A stretch of 64,000 bases of DNA from Calothrix sp. C42_A2020_038. Lineage in GTDB: Bacteria; Cyanobacteriota; Cyanobacteriia; Cyanobacteriales; Nostocaceae. A program made the position numbers and the translations under genes. Shown in pieces: positions 26,072 to 34,801 of this stretch (its first letter is position 1; every line of letters begins with the position of its first letter). Below the pieces are notes generated by a model. The model was not told the origin of the DNA and made no database searches. It worked only from the letters and a program-made list of their open reading frames with translations. Location of the stretch: assembly GCA_015272395.1 (NCBI GenBank), contig JACYLQ010000014.1:1-64000 (forward strand), written 5' to 3'.

Positions 26072-26456
26072 TATCTTAATAGAACATATGTTCGATAAAG
26101 ACGTTACATGTAACGTCTTTAGTCATCGATATTTTTATACCAAGTGTAAATAAATAAAAATATATATAAATTTTTGAGCTTGATGTATTAAAAGAATCTT
26201 GTGGAATTAAAAATAAGTGGTGAAAGGACTGAGAATTGGTACTCGGTGCGACCTATTGATGTGACTTGCATAACTTTGACGTTTTTTGGTTAAATCAGCA
26301 ATAAAGTTTTTTTATTACGTGGTGTCTCACTTTAATTGTTGTATATTACGTTCAACTAACGCCACTTTCAAATTCACGACCTCGCAGAAGTCGTGAATAC
26401 AACTACAAAATTAACTAAAATTAACATTTGAAATCGAAAGAGGAGCAATTGTAAGG
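26072..26456. other. spacer with two palindromes upstream of the DUF4912 fusion gene
   Basis: A perfect 24-base palindrome (AAAGACGTTACA and its complement, 26097-26120) lies 26 bases after znuC and is probably its terminator. A nine-base-pair hairpin ATTCACGAC/GTCGTGAAT (26372-26398, loop with CTCGCAGAA) is a recurrent cyanobacterial repeat type and lies ~60 bases before the next gene. I see nothing coding. Confidence 0.5.
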
Positions 26457-28715
26457 GTGTCTGATAAACGCAGTTCCTTATCCGCAATAGCGGTTTTGTT
26501 CACATTTAGTGCTGGCGTACCAGTGGTTTCATCAATTTCAATTCCTCCTGTTATCGCTCAATCTCCGGTGCCAAGTGCTTTCCCTATACCCACAAATGTC
26601 CCAGACAAGGCGGTTGTGCGTATTAATGGTTCGAGCAGCATGATGAAAATCAATGATGCTCTTGCGAAGAAGTTTGAAGCTAAGTTTCCAGGCAGCGATG
26701 TCAAAGTAGCCTACAACGGAACTGATGCAGCTTTGAAAGCAGTTGTAGAGGGAAAAGCCGACTTAGCGTCAATTGGTCGTCCACTAACTGATGCGGAAAC
26801 GGCAAAGGGGTTGGTTGCTGTACCTGTTGCACGCAACAAGATCGCACTGTTTGTACGTAAAGATAATCCTCTTAAGACTAGTCTTACAATCGACCAATTT
26901 GCTCAAATTTTTCGGGGACAGATAACTGACTTGTCTAAACTTGGAGGTGGTAAGGCGAAGATTCGCTTGGTTGACCGTCCAGAAACGAGTGATACTAGAC
27001 GAGCATTTCAAAATTATCCAGTTTTCAAGAGCGCACCGTTTAAAGCTGGAGCCAATTCAGTTAATGTCAAAGAAGATAGCACCGATGTTGTAATTAAAGC
27101 TTTGGGTAAAGATGGTATTGGGTATGCAATTGCTGACCAAGTTTTAAACAACCAGAACGTCCGAGTTGTGCCTATGCACAAAGTGGCGCCAAGTGACGCA
27201 CGGTACCCTTTTTCCCAGCCTTTGATGTATGTTTACAAGGGAGATAAACCGAATTTAGCAGTACAAGCATTCTTAGGTTATGCAACAGCCGACGAAAATC
27301 AAAAAGTTGTTGAACAAGCAAGAGCAGCTACCGCAGTTGCTCCGAATGTAGCTCCTCAAAATGAAAAGCAAACAGTGACTGCTTCTGGAGAACAAGTAGA
27401 TAAGGAAAATACAAAGAATACTGATGTTGTAACGGCGCCTGGTACAGTTGCAGATGCAAATGCACCAAATAATAGTAATGATTTTCTGTGGTTATTCTTT
27501 TTTGTACCATTCCTGGCAGGAGCATTCTGGTGGGTGTTGAAAAAGTTCAATGACCAGCCCAAAACTGCCTCAACTGCTAACATCCCAACTACACCACTCG
27601 TTGCAAATACGCTCGAAAACCGCATACCCGAAAGCCGGATAATTTTAACACCACGTGATTCGCAGAATGCTTATGCATATTGGGAAATTCCGAATCAAGT
27701 TCAGGAAGATTTACGACGCGAAGGTAGACGTGGGTTGAAACTGCGTTTATACGATGCGACTGCTACCGATACCGATTTACAAGCACCAACTCTTGTTCAA
27801 GAATTAAATTGTATCGAATCTGAACATGATTTACATGTAACGATTCCAGCAGCAAATCGCGACTACTTCGTAGAGATTGGCTATGCTACAGGTAATGATG
27901 AATGGCTCAAGGTTGCTAGTTCTCCACAAGTTCACGTTACAGGGGATATGTATACTTCCCGTCTTGAAACCGACGCTGAATTACAAGCTGCTTCGCTTTG
28001 GGGCAATTATGAAAATAGCAATCTAGTTAATGGTAACTATGACGATAGTGTAGAAGCTACTCCTGCTAAAGCTTCTCACAACAATTCTGCTATGGGTTTA
28101 GCCGGCGCCGCAGCAGGTGTAGCAGCTGGAGGGGTAGCACTTTTAAATCGATTTAAGAAAAATCGTCAACCTCAAACAGAAACCAAGCTTGACAGTAACA
28201 CGAATGTAGCTCAAACAAATGAACTAATAGAACCAACCCAAGTCAAGTTTAGTAGCTTTGAGGATGACATTGACAATAGAACAAGCGCATACGTCGAAAC
28301 ATCAAGTGTCAACGAAACACTCTTAAATTTGACTGACGTTGAGACTCAACATGTCACTAATAATGGTGGTAGCGAGTATCAGACAACAAAGAAATTATGT
28401 CAAATTATTCTCGTACCGCTTAACTCTCAAGATGCTTATGCATATTGGGAAGTTTCTGAACACTATAAAGCTGCCGCACGCGACCAAGGTGGACAAAGGT
28501 TTGTATTACGAGTTCACGACTCAACTAATCTAGATATTGATTATACTCAACCTCACGCAACACAAGAATACGCTTGCGATGAACACGAATATGATAAGCA
28601 TGTTGTGATTCCAGTTAGTGACCGTGACTATATCGCCGAAGTTGGTTACTACACTCTAGATAATCGCTGGATTAGAATTATCCGCTCTTTCCATGTTCGT
28701 GTTCTTTGCAATTAA
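26457..28715 (+). CDS. phosphate-binding-like protein fused to two DUF4912 domains
   Basis: 752 aa with a GTG start preceded by GAGGAGCAATT. A signal peptide covers residues 1-35. A PstS-like type 2 periplasmic-binding domain follows at about 50-285 (INGSSSMMKINDALAKKFEA, VAYNGTDAALKAVVEGKADL, FAQIFRGQITDLSKLGG, KDGIGYAIADQ). A polar linker leads to one membrane segment at about 344-362 (FLWLFFFVPFLAGAFWW). Then come two DUF4912 domains (ILTPRDSQNAYAYWEIP and ILVPLNSQDAYAYWEVS) separated by an alanine/glycine-rich stretch (GLAGAAAGVAAGGVALL). The binding domain would face the periplasm and, with one clear membrane crossing, the DUF4912 repeats the cytoplasm. It may sense rather than transport phosphate. 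A 25-base gap leads to the next gene. Confidence 0.75.
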   Translation: MSDKRSSLSAIAVLFTFSAGVPVVSSISIPPVIAQSPVPSAFPIPTNVPDKAVVRINGSSSMMKINDALAKKFEAKFPGSDVKVAYNGTDAALKAVVEGKADLASIGRPLTDAETAKGLVAVPVARNKIALFVRKDNPLKTSLTIDQFAQIFRGQITDLSKLGGGKAKIRLVDRPETSDTRRAFQNYPVFKSAPFKAGANSVNVKEDSTDVVIKALGKDGIGYAIADQVLNNQNVRVVPMHKVAPSDARYPFSQPLMYVYKGDKPNLAVQAFLGYATADENQKVVEQARAATAVAPNVAPQNEKQTVTASGEQVDKENTKNTDVVTAPGTVADANAPNNSNDFLWLFFFVPFLAGAFWWVLKKFNDQPKTASTANIPTTPLVANTLENRIPESRIILTPRDSQNAYAYWEIPNQVQEDLRREGRRGLKLRLYDATATDTDLQAPTLVQELNCIESEHDLHVTIPAANRDYFVEIGYATGNDEWLKVASSPQVHVTGDMYTSRLETDAELQAASLWGNYENSNLVNGNYDDSVEATPAKASHNNSAMGLAGAAAGVAAGGVALLNRFKKNRQPQTETKLDSNTNVAQTNELIEPTQVKFSSFEDDIDNRTSAYVETSSVNETLLNLTDVETQHVTNNGGSEYQTTKKLCQIILVPLNSQDAYAYWEVSEHYKAAARDQGGQRFVLRVHDSTNLDIDYTQPHATQEYACDEHEYDKHVVIPVSDRDYIAEVGYYTLDNRWIRIIRSFHVRVLCN

Positions 28716-28740
28716 AAAGATTTGCTAACGAGATACCATT

Positions 28741-29271
28741 ATGAGCTTTTTCTTTGACCTTCTCAGCGCTATTAACAATCCCAACCAGCAAGCAAATGTT
28801 CCACAACTTGCTTCCATAATTAACTCTGTAGAAAGTTTAACAACTAATCGTGGCATCCAACCAACTCAGGTGCAAACTATGATATCGATTGTAGGTAATA
28901 TGATTCGTCCTGTTCTCAAACAACAGCAGACTGTGATTGGTAGCGGTAGGTTAGAAAACTTAATTAGTCAAGTTGTTACTGGTGGCACCAGTAGTAGTGC
29001 ATTTGCTTCACTCATTTCACCTGAGTTGATGCAGCAGATTAGCGAAACGGTAACACAACGAACTGGTATGAGTCCAAACCTTGTCCAGTCAGCTTTACCA
29101 AGTGCCATTTCCACTGTTTTCGGTTTACTACAAATGGGCGCCCCTCAAACAGGCGCCTGGGGGAACTCAAATCCTCTACTTAGTTCCTTTCTCGATAGCG
29201 ATGAAAACGGAGTCGATTTTGGGGATGTTGTCAAGTTTGCGAATCGTTTTCTCCATACAAATGCAGCTTAG
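28741..29271 (+). CDS. DUF937/YidB-like helical protein
   Basis: 176 aa, soluble, rich in Ala, Ser, Gln and Asn, with repeated amphipathic helices (LASIINSVESLTT, LENLISQVVTGG, LVQSALPSAISTVFGLLQMG). The pattern resembles DUF937/YidB-like proteins, though I am not certain of the family. The C-terminus has DSDENGVDFGDVVKF, an acidic EF-hand-like stretch (D-S-D-E-N-G-V-D-F-G-D). The gene begins 25 bases after the DUF4912 fusion gene and is likely in its operon. Function unknown. Confidence 0.6.
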   Translation: MSFFFDLLSAINNPNQQANVPQLASIINSVESLTTNRGIQPTQVQTMISIVGNMIRPVLKQQQTVIGSGRLENLISQVVTGGTSSSAFASLISPELMQQISETVTQRTGMSPNLVQSALPSAISTVFGLLQMGAPQTGAWGNSNPLLSSFLDSDENGVDFGDVVKFANRFLHTNAA

Positions 29272-29288
29272 TGACGCAAAAAATTAGT

Positions 29289-29338
29289 AAGGTGGGTAAC
29301 GCGATTCAACATTAACTTCGTTGTCACGCACCCTACTA
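29289..29338. repeat. GGTGCGTTACG-type inverted repeat
   Basis: AAGGTGGGTAACGCG at the left and TCACGCACCCTAC at the right form an imperfect long hairpin. A related copy (GTAGGGAGCGTTACGGCA with TGCCATAACGCACCTTAC) is at 43596-43664. These belong to a dispersed repeat type common in Nostocales spacers. Confidence 0.55.
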
Positions 29339-29403
29339 GTTTTTTTCTATAAACCCTTGCAATTTTCATTCCTTATGGTAATATAAATAATCGTGGAGCG
29401 TTT

Positions 29404-29484
29404 GGGTCGATGTCCGAGTGGTTAATGGAGACGGACTGTAAATCCGTTGCGAAAGCTACGCTGGTTCAAATCCAGCTCGGCCCA
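29404..29484 (+). tRNA. tRNA-Tyr (anticodon GTA)
   Basis: An 81-base class II tRNA. The acceptor GGGTCGA pairs with TCGGCCC and the discriminator is A. The anticodon stem ACGGA/TCCGT encloses CTGTAAA, giving GTA. A long variable arm (TGCGAAAGCTACG region) is present. The T arm contains GGTTCAAATCC. CCA is not encoded. Confidence 0.95.
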
Positions 29485-29507
29485 CATTTACGATTTCTAA
29501 CTAAAAT

Positions 29508-29579
29508 GCCCATGTAGCTCAGTGGTAGAGCACACCCTTGGTAAGGGTGAGGTCACGAGTTCAATCCCCGTCATGGGCT
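29508..29579 (+). tRNA. tRNA-Thr (anticodon GGT)
   Basis: A 72-base cloverleaf. The acceptor GCCCATG pairs with CATGGGC and the discriminator is T. The anticodon stem ACCCT/AGGGT encloses loop TGGTA with anticodon GGT. The T loop is TTCAATC. It lies 23 bases after tRNA-Tyr; the two are probably co-transcribed. Confidence 0.95.
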
Positions 29580-29590
29580 TATCAACAAAG

Positions 29591-29616
29591 AAGGTTCCTA
29601 AATTTAAGGAACCTTT
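29591..29616. terminator. terminator shared by the tRNA pair and the convergent small gene
   Basis: AAGGTTCCT (29591-29599) pairs with AGGAACCTT (29607-29615) around a seven-base AT loop. It lies 11 bases after tRNA-Thr and 13 bases from the stop of the leftward gene. It can act in both directions, although the T tails are short. Confidence 0.65.
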
Positions 29617-29628
29617 GATTTCAATAAC

Positions 29629-29871
29629 CTACTTGCTGTGGGCATAAGGGATAATAATATCTGGATAACCAGGATATACGACTATAAATCGTTCGATCCC
29701 AATATCCAAATTGGAGAGCGCAGAAGCTTCCTTAAATATTGCTTTTCTTGTATCAGGGTTGACACAACGCATATACAAAGTGTTATACTTTGGGTCAAAT
29801 TTGATTTGGCAAATCCCCCACCAGGGGAATTTGTAAGCCAAGAACTGAGAAATAATTTGCAGCGGACTCAT
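29629..29871 (-). CDS. conserved cyanobacterial small hypothetical protein (80 aa)
   Basis: 80 aa, mixed alpha/beta, soluble, with no signal or membrane segment. It begins MSPLQIISQFLAYKFPWW and ends VYPGYPDIIIPYAHSK. It has the look of a small conserved cyanobacterial protein, but I cannot name a family. An 83-codon frame on the opposite strand covers the same DNA. I prefer the minus strand because its composition is protein-like and it ends neatly before a terminator. Confidence 0.55.
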   Translation of the reverse strand: MSPLQIISQFLAYKFPWWGICQIKFDPKYNTLYMRCVNPDTRKAIFKEASALSNLDIGIERFIVVYPGYPDIIIPYAHSK

Positions 29872-30371
29872 GACTTCAGCGTCTCCTAGCTGACCTCAAA
29901 TAATTAGCGCTTTCAAGTCGCTTTCAAGATTGAGAATTAGCATTTAACTGTAATGTTATATGATCTAATCCAAATCGTTGTGACATTGTAGTACATATTA
30001 AACCTCAATTAGACAAGCGCCAAACCCGATAAAATTAGCTTGACGCTTACATTTGAGTTTACGATTTTAGCTAACTGTTTCTGCATTACAGAGACTTTCT
30101 ACACTATGTCTCCGTTTTTATTTGATCGTTTACACTTATACTTAGAATCGCATTCAAACAGCAATTCTAATAATAATCTTAAGGTTGTTTTTAGATTTTG
30201 GTGCATACCATAAGTAGTTAGCTTTGTAAATATCAAGGCACAACTAAAATTATAAACTGTAAAACTAAGTGTATAGTTTTGTTGATTAGTTTAGAATATA
30301 TTATCAAAGAAATTAAGTATTTTTTATATTGATGTCATAACTACTTCATATTCATTGACTATAATCAGAGT
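29872..30371. other. AT-rich spacer upstream of Yfr1
   Basis: Apart from the Yfr1 promoter (TATAAT at 30360-30365, about seven bases before the predicted RNA start), I see no gene or strong repeat here. Confidence 0.5.
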
Positions 30372-30444
30372 AATGCAAACATTTAGTTTGCTCCTCACAC
30401 CACACCATTGCTTCCTTGTTGAGAAATAACAGGGAAGCTTTTTT
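30372..30444 (+). ncRNA. yfr1: Yfr1 small regulatory RNA
   Basis: All parts of the Yfr1 architecture are present in order. A 5' hairpin GCAAAC/GTTTGC (30375-30391) is followed by an unpaired CU-rich stretch CTCCTCACACCACACC, which holds the near-invariant CUCCUCACAC motif. The 3' terminator hairpin GCTTCCTTGTT/AACAGGGAAGC (30410-30438) is followed by six T. A TATAAT box lies directly upstream. Yfr1 is found in nearly all cyanobacteria. In Prochlorococcus it represses outer-membrane protein mRNAs by base pairing through the CU-rich motif. The start is estimated from the -10 box. Confidence 0.87.
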
Positions 30445-30611
30445 ATGCAATATGTCAGTCTGACATCTGTCTACCGACATAACAGGTGACAGTGGCTACT
30501 GGCAAAGAATGAGCTTTTTGATCGAGGACATTCGGTAAACTGCCCGTTTGAATAAGTATTAGGGGTAATTAGTAGCGTAGTTTAGATACATAATGATTAA
30601 AAAATTATTTA

Positions 30612-31577
30612 GTGAGTAGCAGCACAATGAAATCAATGTTGCAGTATCAGCCAACGCTAGAACAGGAATGTCAAATACTTTTACCCAAACTGGCGCCAGA
30701 AACAATCAATCGTGCCAGAGAAGGTGTTGCGTTTGCACGCTGTATGAAAAGCAACAAGATGATTGAACAAGCGTTGTCACAACAAGAAGCAATAATAAGG
30801 GGTGGTAAAGAAAGAAGAATTAGCGGAACAATTCGCCGCATGGTGTTGCGAGGGTTAATCCATACATTATTTAGTGTCAGAGTTGAAAATTCAGAAAGGA
30901 TACCTAACACTTCAGTGCTGTTTGCTGCCAATCATCTGAATCATATCGACCCGTTTCTGTTGTTATCAGAATTACCAGCAAAGCCTTTTTTCCATATTTT
31001 AGGTGACGCGCGGACGTTATATAACAGTGGTTGGAAAAGATTGTTGTTGCGCTTTGCTAAAGGAGTTATTCCTTTAGAAAGAATGTGGAAAGAAGAAATA
31101 GCAGTGCTAGAAGCAGCGAAAAACGGATGTGAAGACCTTGCCGAACTAGCAGCAAATATTGAAGAACACGTGCCCAAGGGTAATTCTATCGAATCAATGC
31201 GAAGGCTTGACCGTGTTGTGCAAGGAATTTTCGCACGGGGTGAAAGTGTGATGTTATTTCCTGAAGGTAAACTGGGTAATGTCGAAGGTCAATTGTTACC
31301 TTTGAAACGAGGCGCCGTTATTTACGCCTTACGTTCAGGAGTACCAATTGTACCAATAGCATTGATTGGGACAAAAAATTTATTTCTCCGTAAACAGTTA
31401 ACAGTTAGAATTGGCGAACCATTGATATTCCCCCAATGTAACCGTCCTAAAGCGCAACAAGTACAAACAGTTTGCGACGAGTTGTATTCCAACATCCAAA
31501 ATTTATTATCTCAAGATTACGAAGAACCAAAGGGCGCCAAGCTCTTGTGTAACTTCCTTAATCATTTATTTTGGTGA
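30612..31577 (+). CDS. 1-acyl-sn-glycerol-3-phosphate acyltransferase-like protein (PlsC family)
   Basis: 321 aa with a GTG start; an ATG five codons later (30627) is an alternative. The acyltransferase block I is NHLNHIDPF (HX4D catalytic motif) at about residue 103. Block III is LFPEGKLGNVEGQLLPLKRG, and PIVPIALIGTKNLF is block IV. A ~40-residue insertion with LAANIEEHVPKGNSIESMRR lies between blocks and is unusual for short PlsC. The family adds a second acyl chain to lysophosphatidate, but other acceptors are possible. It is monocistronic, ~170 bases after Yfr1. Confidence 0.8.
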   Translation: MSSSTMKSMLQYQPTLEQECQILLPKLAPETINRAREGVAFARCMKSNKMIEQALSQQEAIIRGGKERRISGTIRRMVLRGLIHTLFSVRVENSERIPNTSVLFAANHLNHIDPFLLLSELPAKPFFHILGDARTLYNSGWKRLLLRFAKGVIPLERMWKEEIAVLEAAKNGCEDLAELAANIEEHVPKGNSIESMRRLDRVVQGIFARGESVMLFPEGKLGNVEGQLLPLKRGAVIYALRSGVPIVPIALIGTKNLFLRKQLTVRIGEPLIFPQCNRPKAQQVQTVCDELYSNIQNLLSQDYEEPKGAKLLCNFLNHLFW

Positions 31578-31603
31578 AATTGAGATACCGTATCTGAAAA
31601 AAA

Positions 31604-32464
31604 TCAAGGGTTACAATACATACACTGACTTGGGTCAGCAAACTCGGTGCCATCAGGATACAATCTTTCTTGTTTGTACCCACACTTGTGGCATTGGTAA
31701 ATTACAGATTTAGTTAACAGCGTTGGTGCATAGCACAATTCGCAAGGTAAACCCTGAATTCTTTGAGTAATTTCAAAACCTGGTGTCGAACATTGAGGAC
31801 AGCAACTATTAATTTTACTAATTAAATTGCGAGTTGCTTTCTCAATATTTTTCATTCGTGTCGGGTTATACATCGCGCGCATATCTGTTTCTATATGCGC
31901 TTTTCCAGTTGTAGAGTGATTTAGTACAAAATTTACAGCTTCGGTAAGTTTCTCTGGGTTAGTAATGCCTTTAAATACTTCATTACTATTCTGAGGGTTT
32001 TCATCAAACATCACAATTAAACCATGCTCAGGGAAACCCACTTTAGTGGCAAACTCATGAGCTTGATCAACACTAGTGATGATTTGATAACTATGATTAG
32101 TATCGATTGAAAACTCTTCGCCAATAATTTCTAAATCATTTTCTTTATCAATGAAAATAACTATTTCGCGATTGCTAGAAATATAAGGTAAACTAGGATG
32201 CGGTGCAAAACTCCCTTCACTGGCTACAGCAATTGTTTCACCTGTAATTTCTAATACTTTCTCTGCTTTAATACGTGCAGCTTCAATTTGTGTTCCTGCT
32301 CGTTTAACTTCACGAGTGAAAGTACCAAATACATCGGTATTAAAATTTGCAGGTACTACAACTTTTAGTCCTAATTCTTTTAAAAGAGGCGCTATGACTT
32401 GCTCTTTTCGATGCATAGTCGCCAGTATCCCGACTCGATTATAAAATAATGATTGTTCTTGCAT
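31604..32464 (-). CDS. DUF6671-like protein with C-terminal zinc ribbons
   Basis: 286 aa, soluble. The N-terminal two thirds is a mixed alpha/beta domain (VGILATMHRKEQVIAPLLKE .. GTFTREVKRAGTQIEAARIK .. VASEGSFAPHP). The C-terminal ~75 residues carry four cysteine pairs (CCPQC, CELC, CHKCG, CMYC) that look like two zinc ribbons. I associate this layout with the cyanobacterial DUF6671 family, whose function is unknown. It converges with the acyltransferase gene, leaving ~26 bases. Confidence 0.65.
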   Translation of the reverse strand: MQEQSLFYNRVGILATMHRKEQVIAPLLKELGLKVVVPANFNTDVFGTFTREVKRAGTQIEAARIKAEKVLEITGETIAVASEGSFAPHPSLPYISSNREIVIFIDKENDLEIIGEEFSIDTNHSYQIITSVDQAHEFATKVGFPEHGLIVMFDENPQNSNEVFKGITNPEKLTEAVNFVLNHSTTGKAHIETDMRAMYNPTRMKNIEKATRNLISKINSCCPQCSTPGFEITQRIQGLPCELCYAPTLLTKSVIYQCHKCGYKQERLYPDGTEFADPSQCMYCNP

Positions 32465-32545
32465 CTCTATCTATATTTTTCTCTTTGTACCTCTGTGGAA
32501 AAAATTGATTTATGTTTTGACCTTTATATTTATTAATATATGACA

Positions 32546-32685
32546 TGTTGGGAGTTAGGAGTTGTAGACACGCGACATGTGAGCGAACCCGTAAGGGTTG
32601 CGTCTGTAGGGAGACGCAGAGTTTATTGTTTGCTCACTTATCGTTTTTGATTCTTAACTCATAACTTTGCACCTCATAACTTTGA
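32546..32685. repeat. intergenic repeat with GAGTTAGGAGTT arms and GAGACGC core
   Basis: Left GGGAGTTAGGAGTTGTAGAC and right AACTCATAACTTTGC arms bracket fragments of the GTAGAGACGC family (GCGTCTGTAGGGAGACGC). It has the same composition as the repeats at 18349-18478 and 19404-19455. It fills the whole spacer upstream of the DUF6671-like gene and downstream of hemJ. Confidence 0.6.
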
Positions 32686-33273
32686 TTACGCTTGTTCTTG
32701 AAGTTGTTGAGGCGCCGTTTGGGCTAGTTCTCTTTCTTTATCAAGGCGACGTTTACGAGCGTAAAGTTGAATAGTAACAGCCATGAGGACAACAAGTCCA
32801 AAAATTACCCAGACGGTTGTATCTGTAGGTAAGCTGTTTTTGAAGACTGCGAGCAAGACAATAGCAACGAGTAGAAGAGTAGGTGCCTCATTGAGCGCGC
32901 GCATTTGTTTGCTTGTCCATTTACAGGTTCCCACTTCGAGTTGCTTCATCAAGCGTTTGCAGTAATGGTGATAACCTAGTAACAAAACCACAAAACCAAG
33001 TTTGACGTGTAGCCAAGTTTGGTGTAACCAGTCTGGTTGAAAAACCAGTAAACCAACAGCACAAGCGACAGTCACCAACATCCCAGGAGTCGTAATGATA
33101 TTGTAGAGACGCTTCTCCATGAGAATATACTGTTTCTTCAAAATCGAGCTAGCGGGTTCTGGTTCTTGTTCAGCCTCAATATGGTAAATGAACAGACGCA
33201 CTAAGTAAAATAACCCAGCAAACCAAACGACGACGCCAATAATGTGAAATGCTTTAAACCAGGAATAAGCCAT
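32686..33273 (-). CDS. hemJ: protoporphyrinogen IX oxidase HemJ
   Basis: 195 aa from the chosen ATG (MAYSWFKAFHIIGVVVWFAG). The frame extends 20 codons upstream, but the HemJ N-terminus begins here. Helices are seen at about residues 4-24, 55-80, 84-105 and 128-150. The conserved AFHIIG (haem-ligand His), LKLGFVVLLLGYHHYC-like KLGF segment and MRALNEAPTLLLVAIVLLAV are visible. A C-terminal basic helix (YARKRRLDKERELAQ) follows a fifth hydrophobic segment. HemJ oxidises protoporphyrinogen IX to protoporphyrin IX for haem and chlorophyll in the plasma or thylakoid membrane. It is the usual enzyme in cyanobacteria that lack HemY/HemG. Confidence 0.88.
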   Translation of the reverse strand: MAYSWFKAFHIIGVVVWFAGLFYLVRLFIYHIEAEQEPEPASSILKKQYILMEKRLYNIITTPGMLVTVACAVGLLVFQPDWLHQTWLHVKLGFVVLLLGYHHYCKRLMKQLEVGTCKWTSKQMRALNEAPTLLLVAIVLLAVFKNSLPTDTTVWVIFGLVVLMAVTIQLYARKRRLDKERELAQTAPQQLQEQA

Positions 33274-33333
33274 CGAATCGTAACCTGCCTTTGTTATAAC
33301 TTGGCTCATACAGGAGCCACATATCCTATACAT

Positions 33334-33553
33334 AACAGGTTACGGTAAAAAGCTTTCAATAAACCTTATTGATTATTGCTGTCTTGTGGAACGGGTGAGG
33401 ACACCCGTCTTAGTATCGAATGGCACGAAAAAAGGCAGAGGGCAGAAGGATGCAGAAGAATAAGGTTTTAAGTTTCAAACCTTATCATTGAGTTTGAATT
33501 TGTAGTAAGCCTCTAAATCATAAAATGACGCAGACTGTTAGCCTTCTCTACCT
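33334..33553. other. spacer with a degenerate dispersed palindrome
   Basis: GAACGGGTGAGGACACCCGT (33389-33408) belongs to the same repeat family as those at 1923, 23896, 50574 and 51744. Nothing else is recognisable. Confidence 0.45.
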
Positions 33554-34801
33554 CTAACTCCGATTTAATACTTTTTCAAGATACTGTAAAATCATAATCG
33601 TTATGATTACGCTAGCTGCTAAACAAATCCAATAAGTATTGGCAATCCTATTATCTAATACCCAACCACCGATAGCGGGACCGATGAAATACCCACAAGC
33701 CCAGCAGAGTGAGTTAATTGATAGATATACACCACGCTGTGACTTTGGCGCCAAATCACTCACTAGCGCTACCGCGTATGGTGTGTAGGAAACAATCGCA
33801 ATTGCAAATACACTTAAAGCCACAATTGCTATTTCTCTTGATGCCAAGGCGCCTGTTTGCCAAACTAAACCAAAACCGATTGCCCAAACCAAAGCACTTA
33901 TACTTAAAGCTTGTGTATGGGAAAAACGATTCAAAATTCGGGCAATTGGTAACTGAGCAAAAATTGCCACAATTAAATGCCAAGCGAATAAACTGCTAAT
34001 ATCAATTTCACTAAAAACATTAATTTTGCCTTGAATATATATGTAGTTTTTAAAATATAAGGGCAGAGTACTGTGGAGTTGAGATATATACGTTGTAAAA
34101 AGAATATTTACGACTACAAAAATACCAAGCTGACGATTTTGTAGCGCTGCTAACCAAGCACTTAAATATTGATTTTTTTCGTCTCTATTTTCAAATATTA
34201 AAGTTTCATTGATTGCAATCCAGATAACCAAAAAAAACACAAGGAATGAGATAGCATCGGCTATGAACAATATCCGGTAATTTCTCGTTGTCCCTACCAC
34301 GACCCCAGCTAAGATAATCCCCATCCCCATACCCAGGTTATCTGCTAATCGGGTAATCGCGAAAGATAGGCGCCGATTACTACTTATCGTTAAGTCCGCA
34401 ACGACTGCTTCTGTTGCTGGCCAGTACAAACCTGTACCAAACCCGTAAATCAAATTGCCAATTACCAGGGTGATAAAACTGTAAGTCATCGCCAGTACTG
34501 ATGAACCTATTACTGCTGTCCCAGTAGCTAGCAGTAAAGTATTTCGGCGCCCCCATCGTGGTGAGTCAGCAAGCGAACCGCCCAAAATTCTACCAAAAAT
34601 TCCGGCAACCGAACCAAAACCGATAGCCAGACCGACGAAAGTTGCACTCAAACCGACTTGATTCACAAAAAATATCGGAGCATAAAACAACGTAAATCCT
34701 GTTCCTACCTCCGATAAAAAACGACCAATAGCTAGAATCCATACCTGTGAATGTATTGTATATAACCATTCCGGTATTCTTCGCTTAGGCAGTAATTTCA
34801 T
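33554..34801 (-). CDS. MFS transporter
   Basis: 415 aa with about 12 hydrophobic segments. The motif A-like loop between helices 2 and 3 is GRILGGSLADSPRWGRRNTL. After helix 6 there is a short hydrophilic loop (NETLIFENRDEKNQ), then the C-terminal half (YAVALVSDLAPKSQRGVYLS, a second motif A-like loop). It resembles drug/solute antiporters of the DHA/YcaD-like type; the substrate cannot be predicted. It is transcribed away from a cluster of DnaA-box-like sequences. Confidence 0.8.
   Translation of the reverse strand: MKLLPKRRIPEWLYTIHSQVWILAIGRFLSEVGTGFTLFYAPIFFVNQVGLSATFVGLAIGFGSVAGIFGRILGGSLADSPRWGRRNTLLLATGTAVIGSSVLAMTYSFITLVIGNLIYGFGTGLYWPATEAVVADLTISSNRRLSFAITRLADNLGMGMGIILAGVVVGTTRNYRILFIADAISFLVFFLVIWIAINETLIFENRDEKNQYLSAWLAALQNRQLGIFVVVNILFTTYISQLHSTLPLYFKNYIYIQGKINVFSEIDISSLFAWHLIVAIFAQLPIARILNRFSHTQALSISALVWAIGFGLVWQTGALASREIAIVALSVFAIAIVSYTPYAVALVSDLAPKSQRGVYLSINSLCWACGYFIGPAIGGWVLDNRIANTYWICLAASVIITIMILQYLEKVLNRS

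Noticed and set aside
29638-29889. 83-codon plus-strand frame opposite the 80-residue small protein
   Set aside because: The minus-strand frame has more protein-like composition and ends just before a terminator. One strand had to be chosen and certainty is limited.
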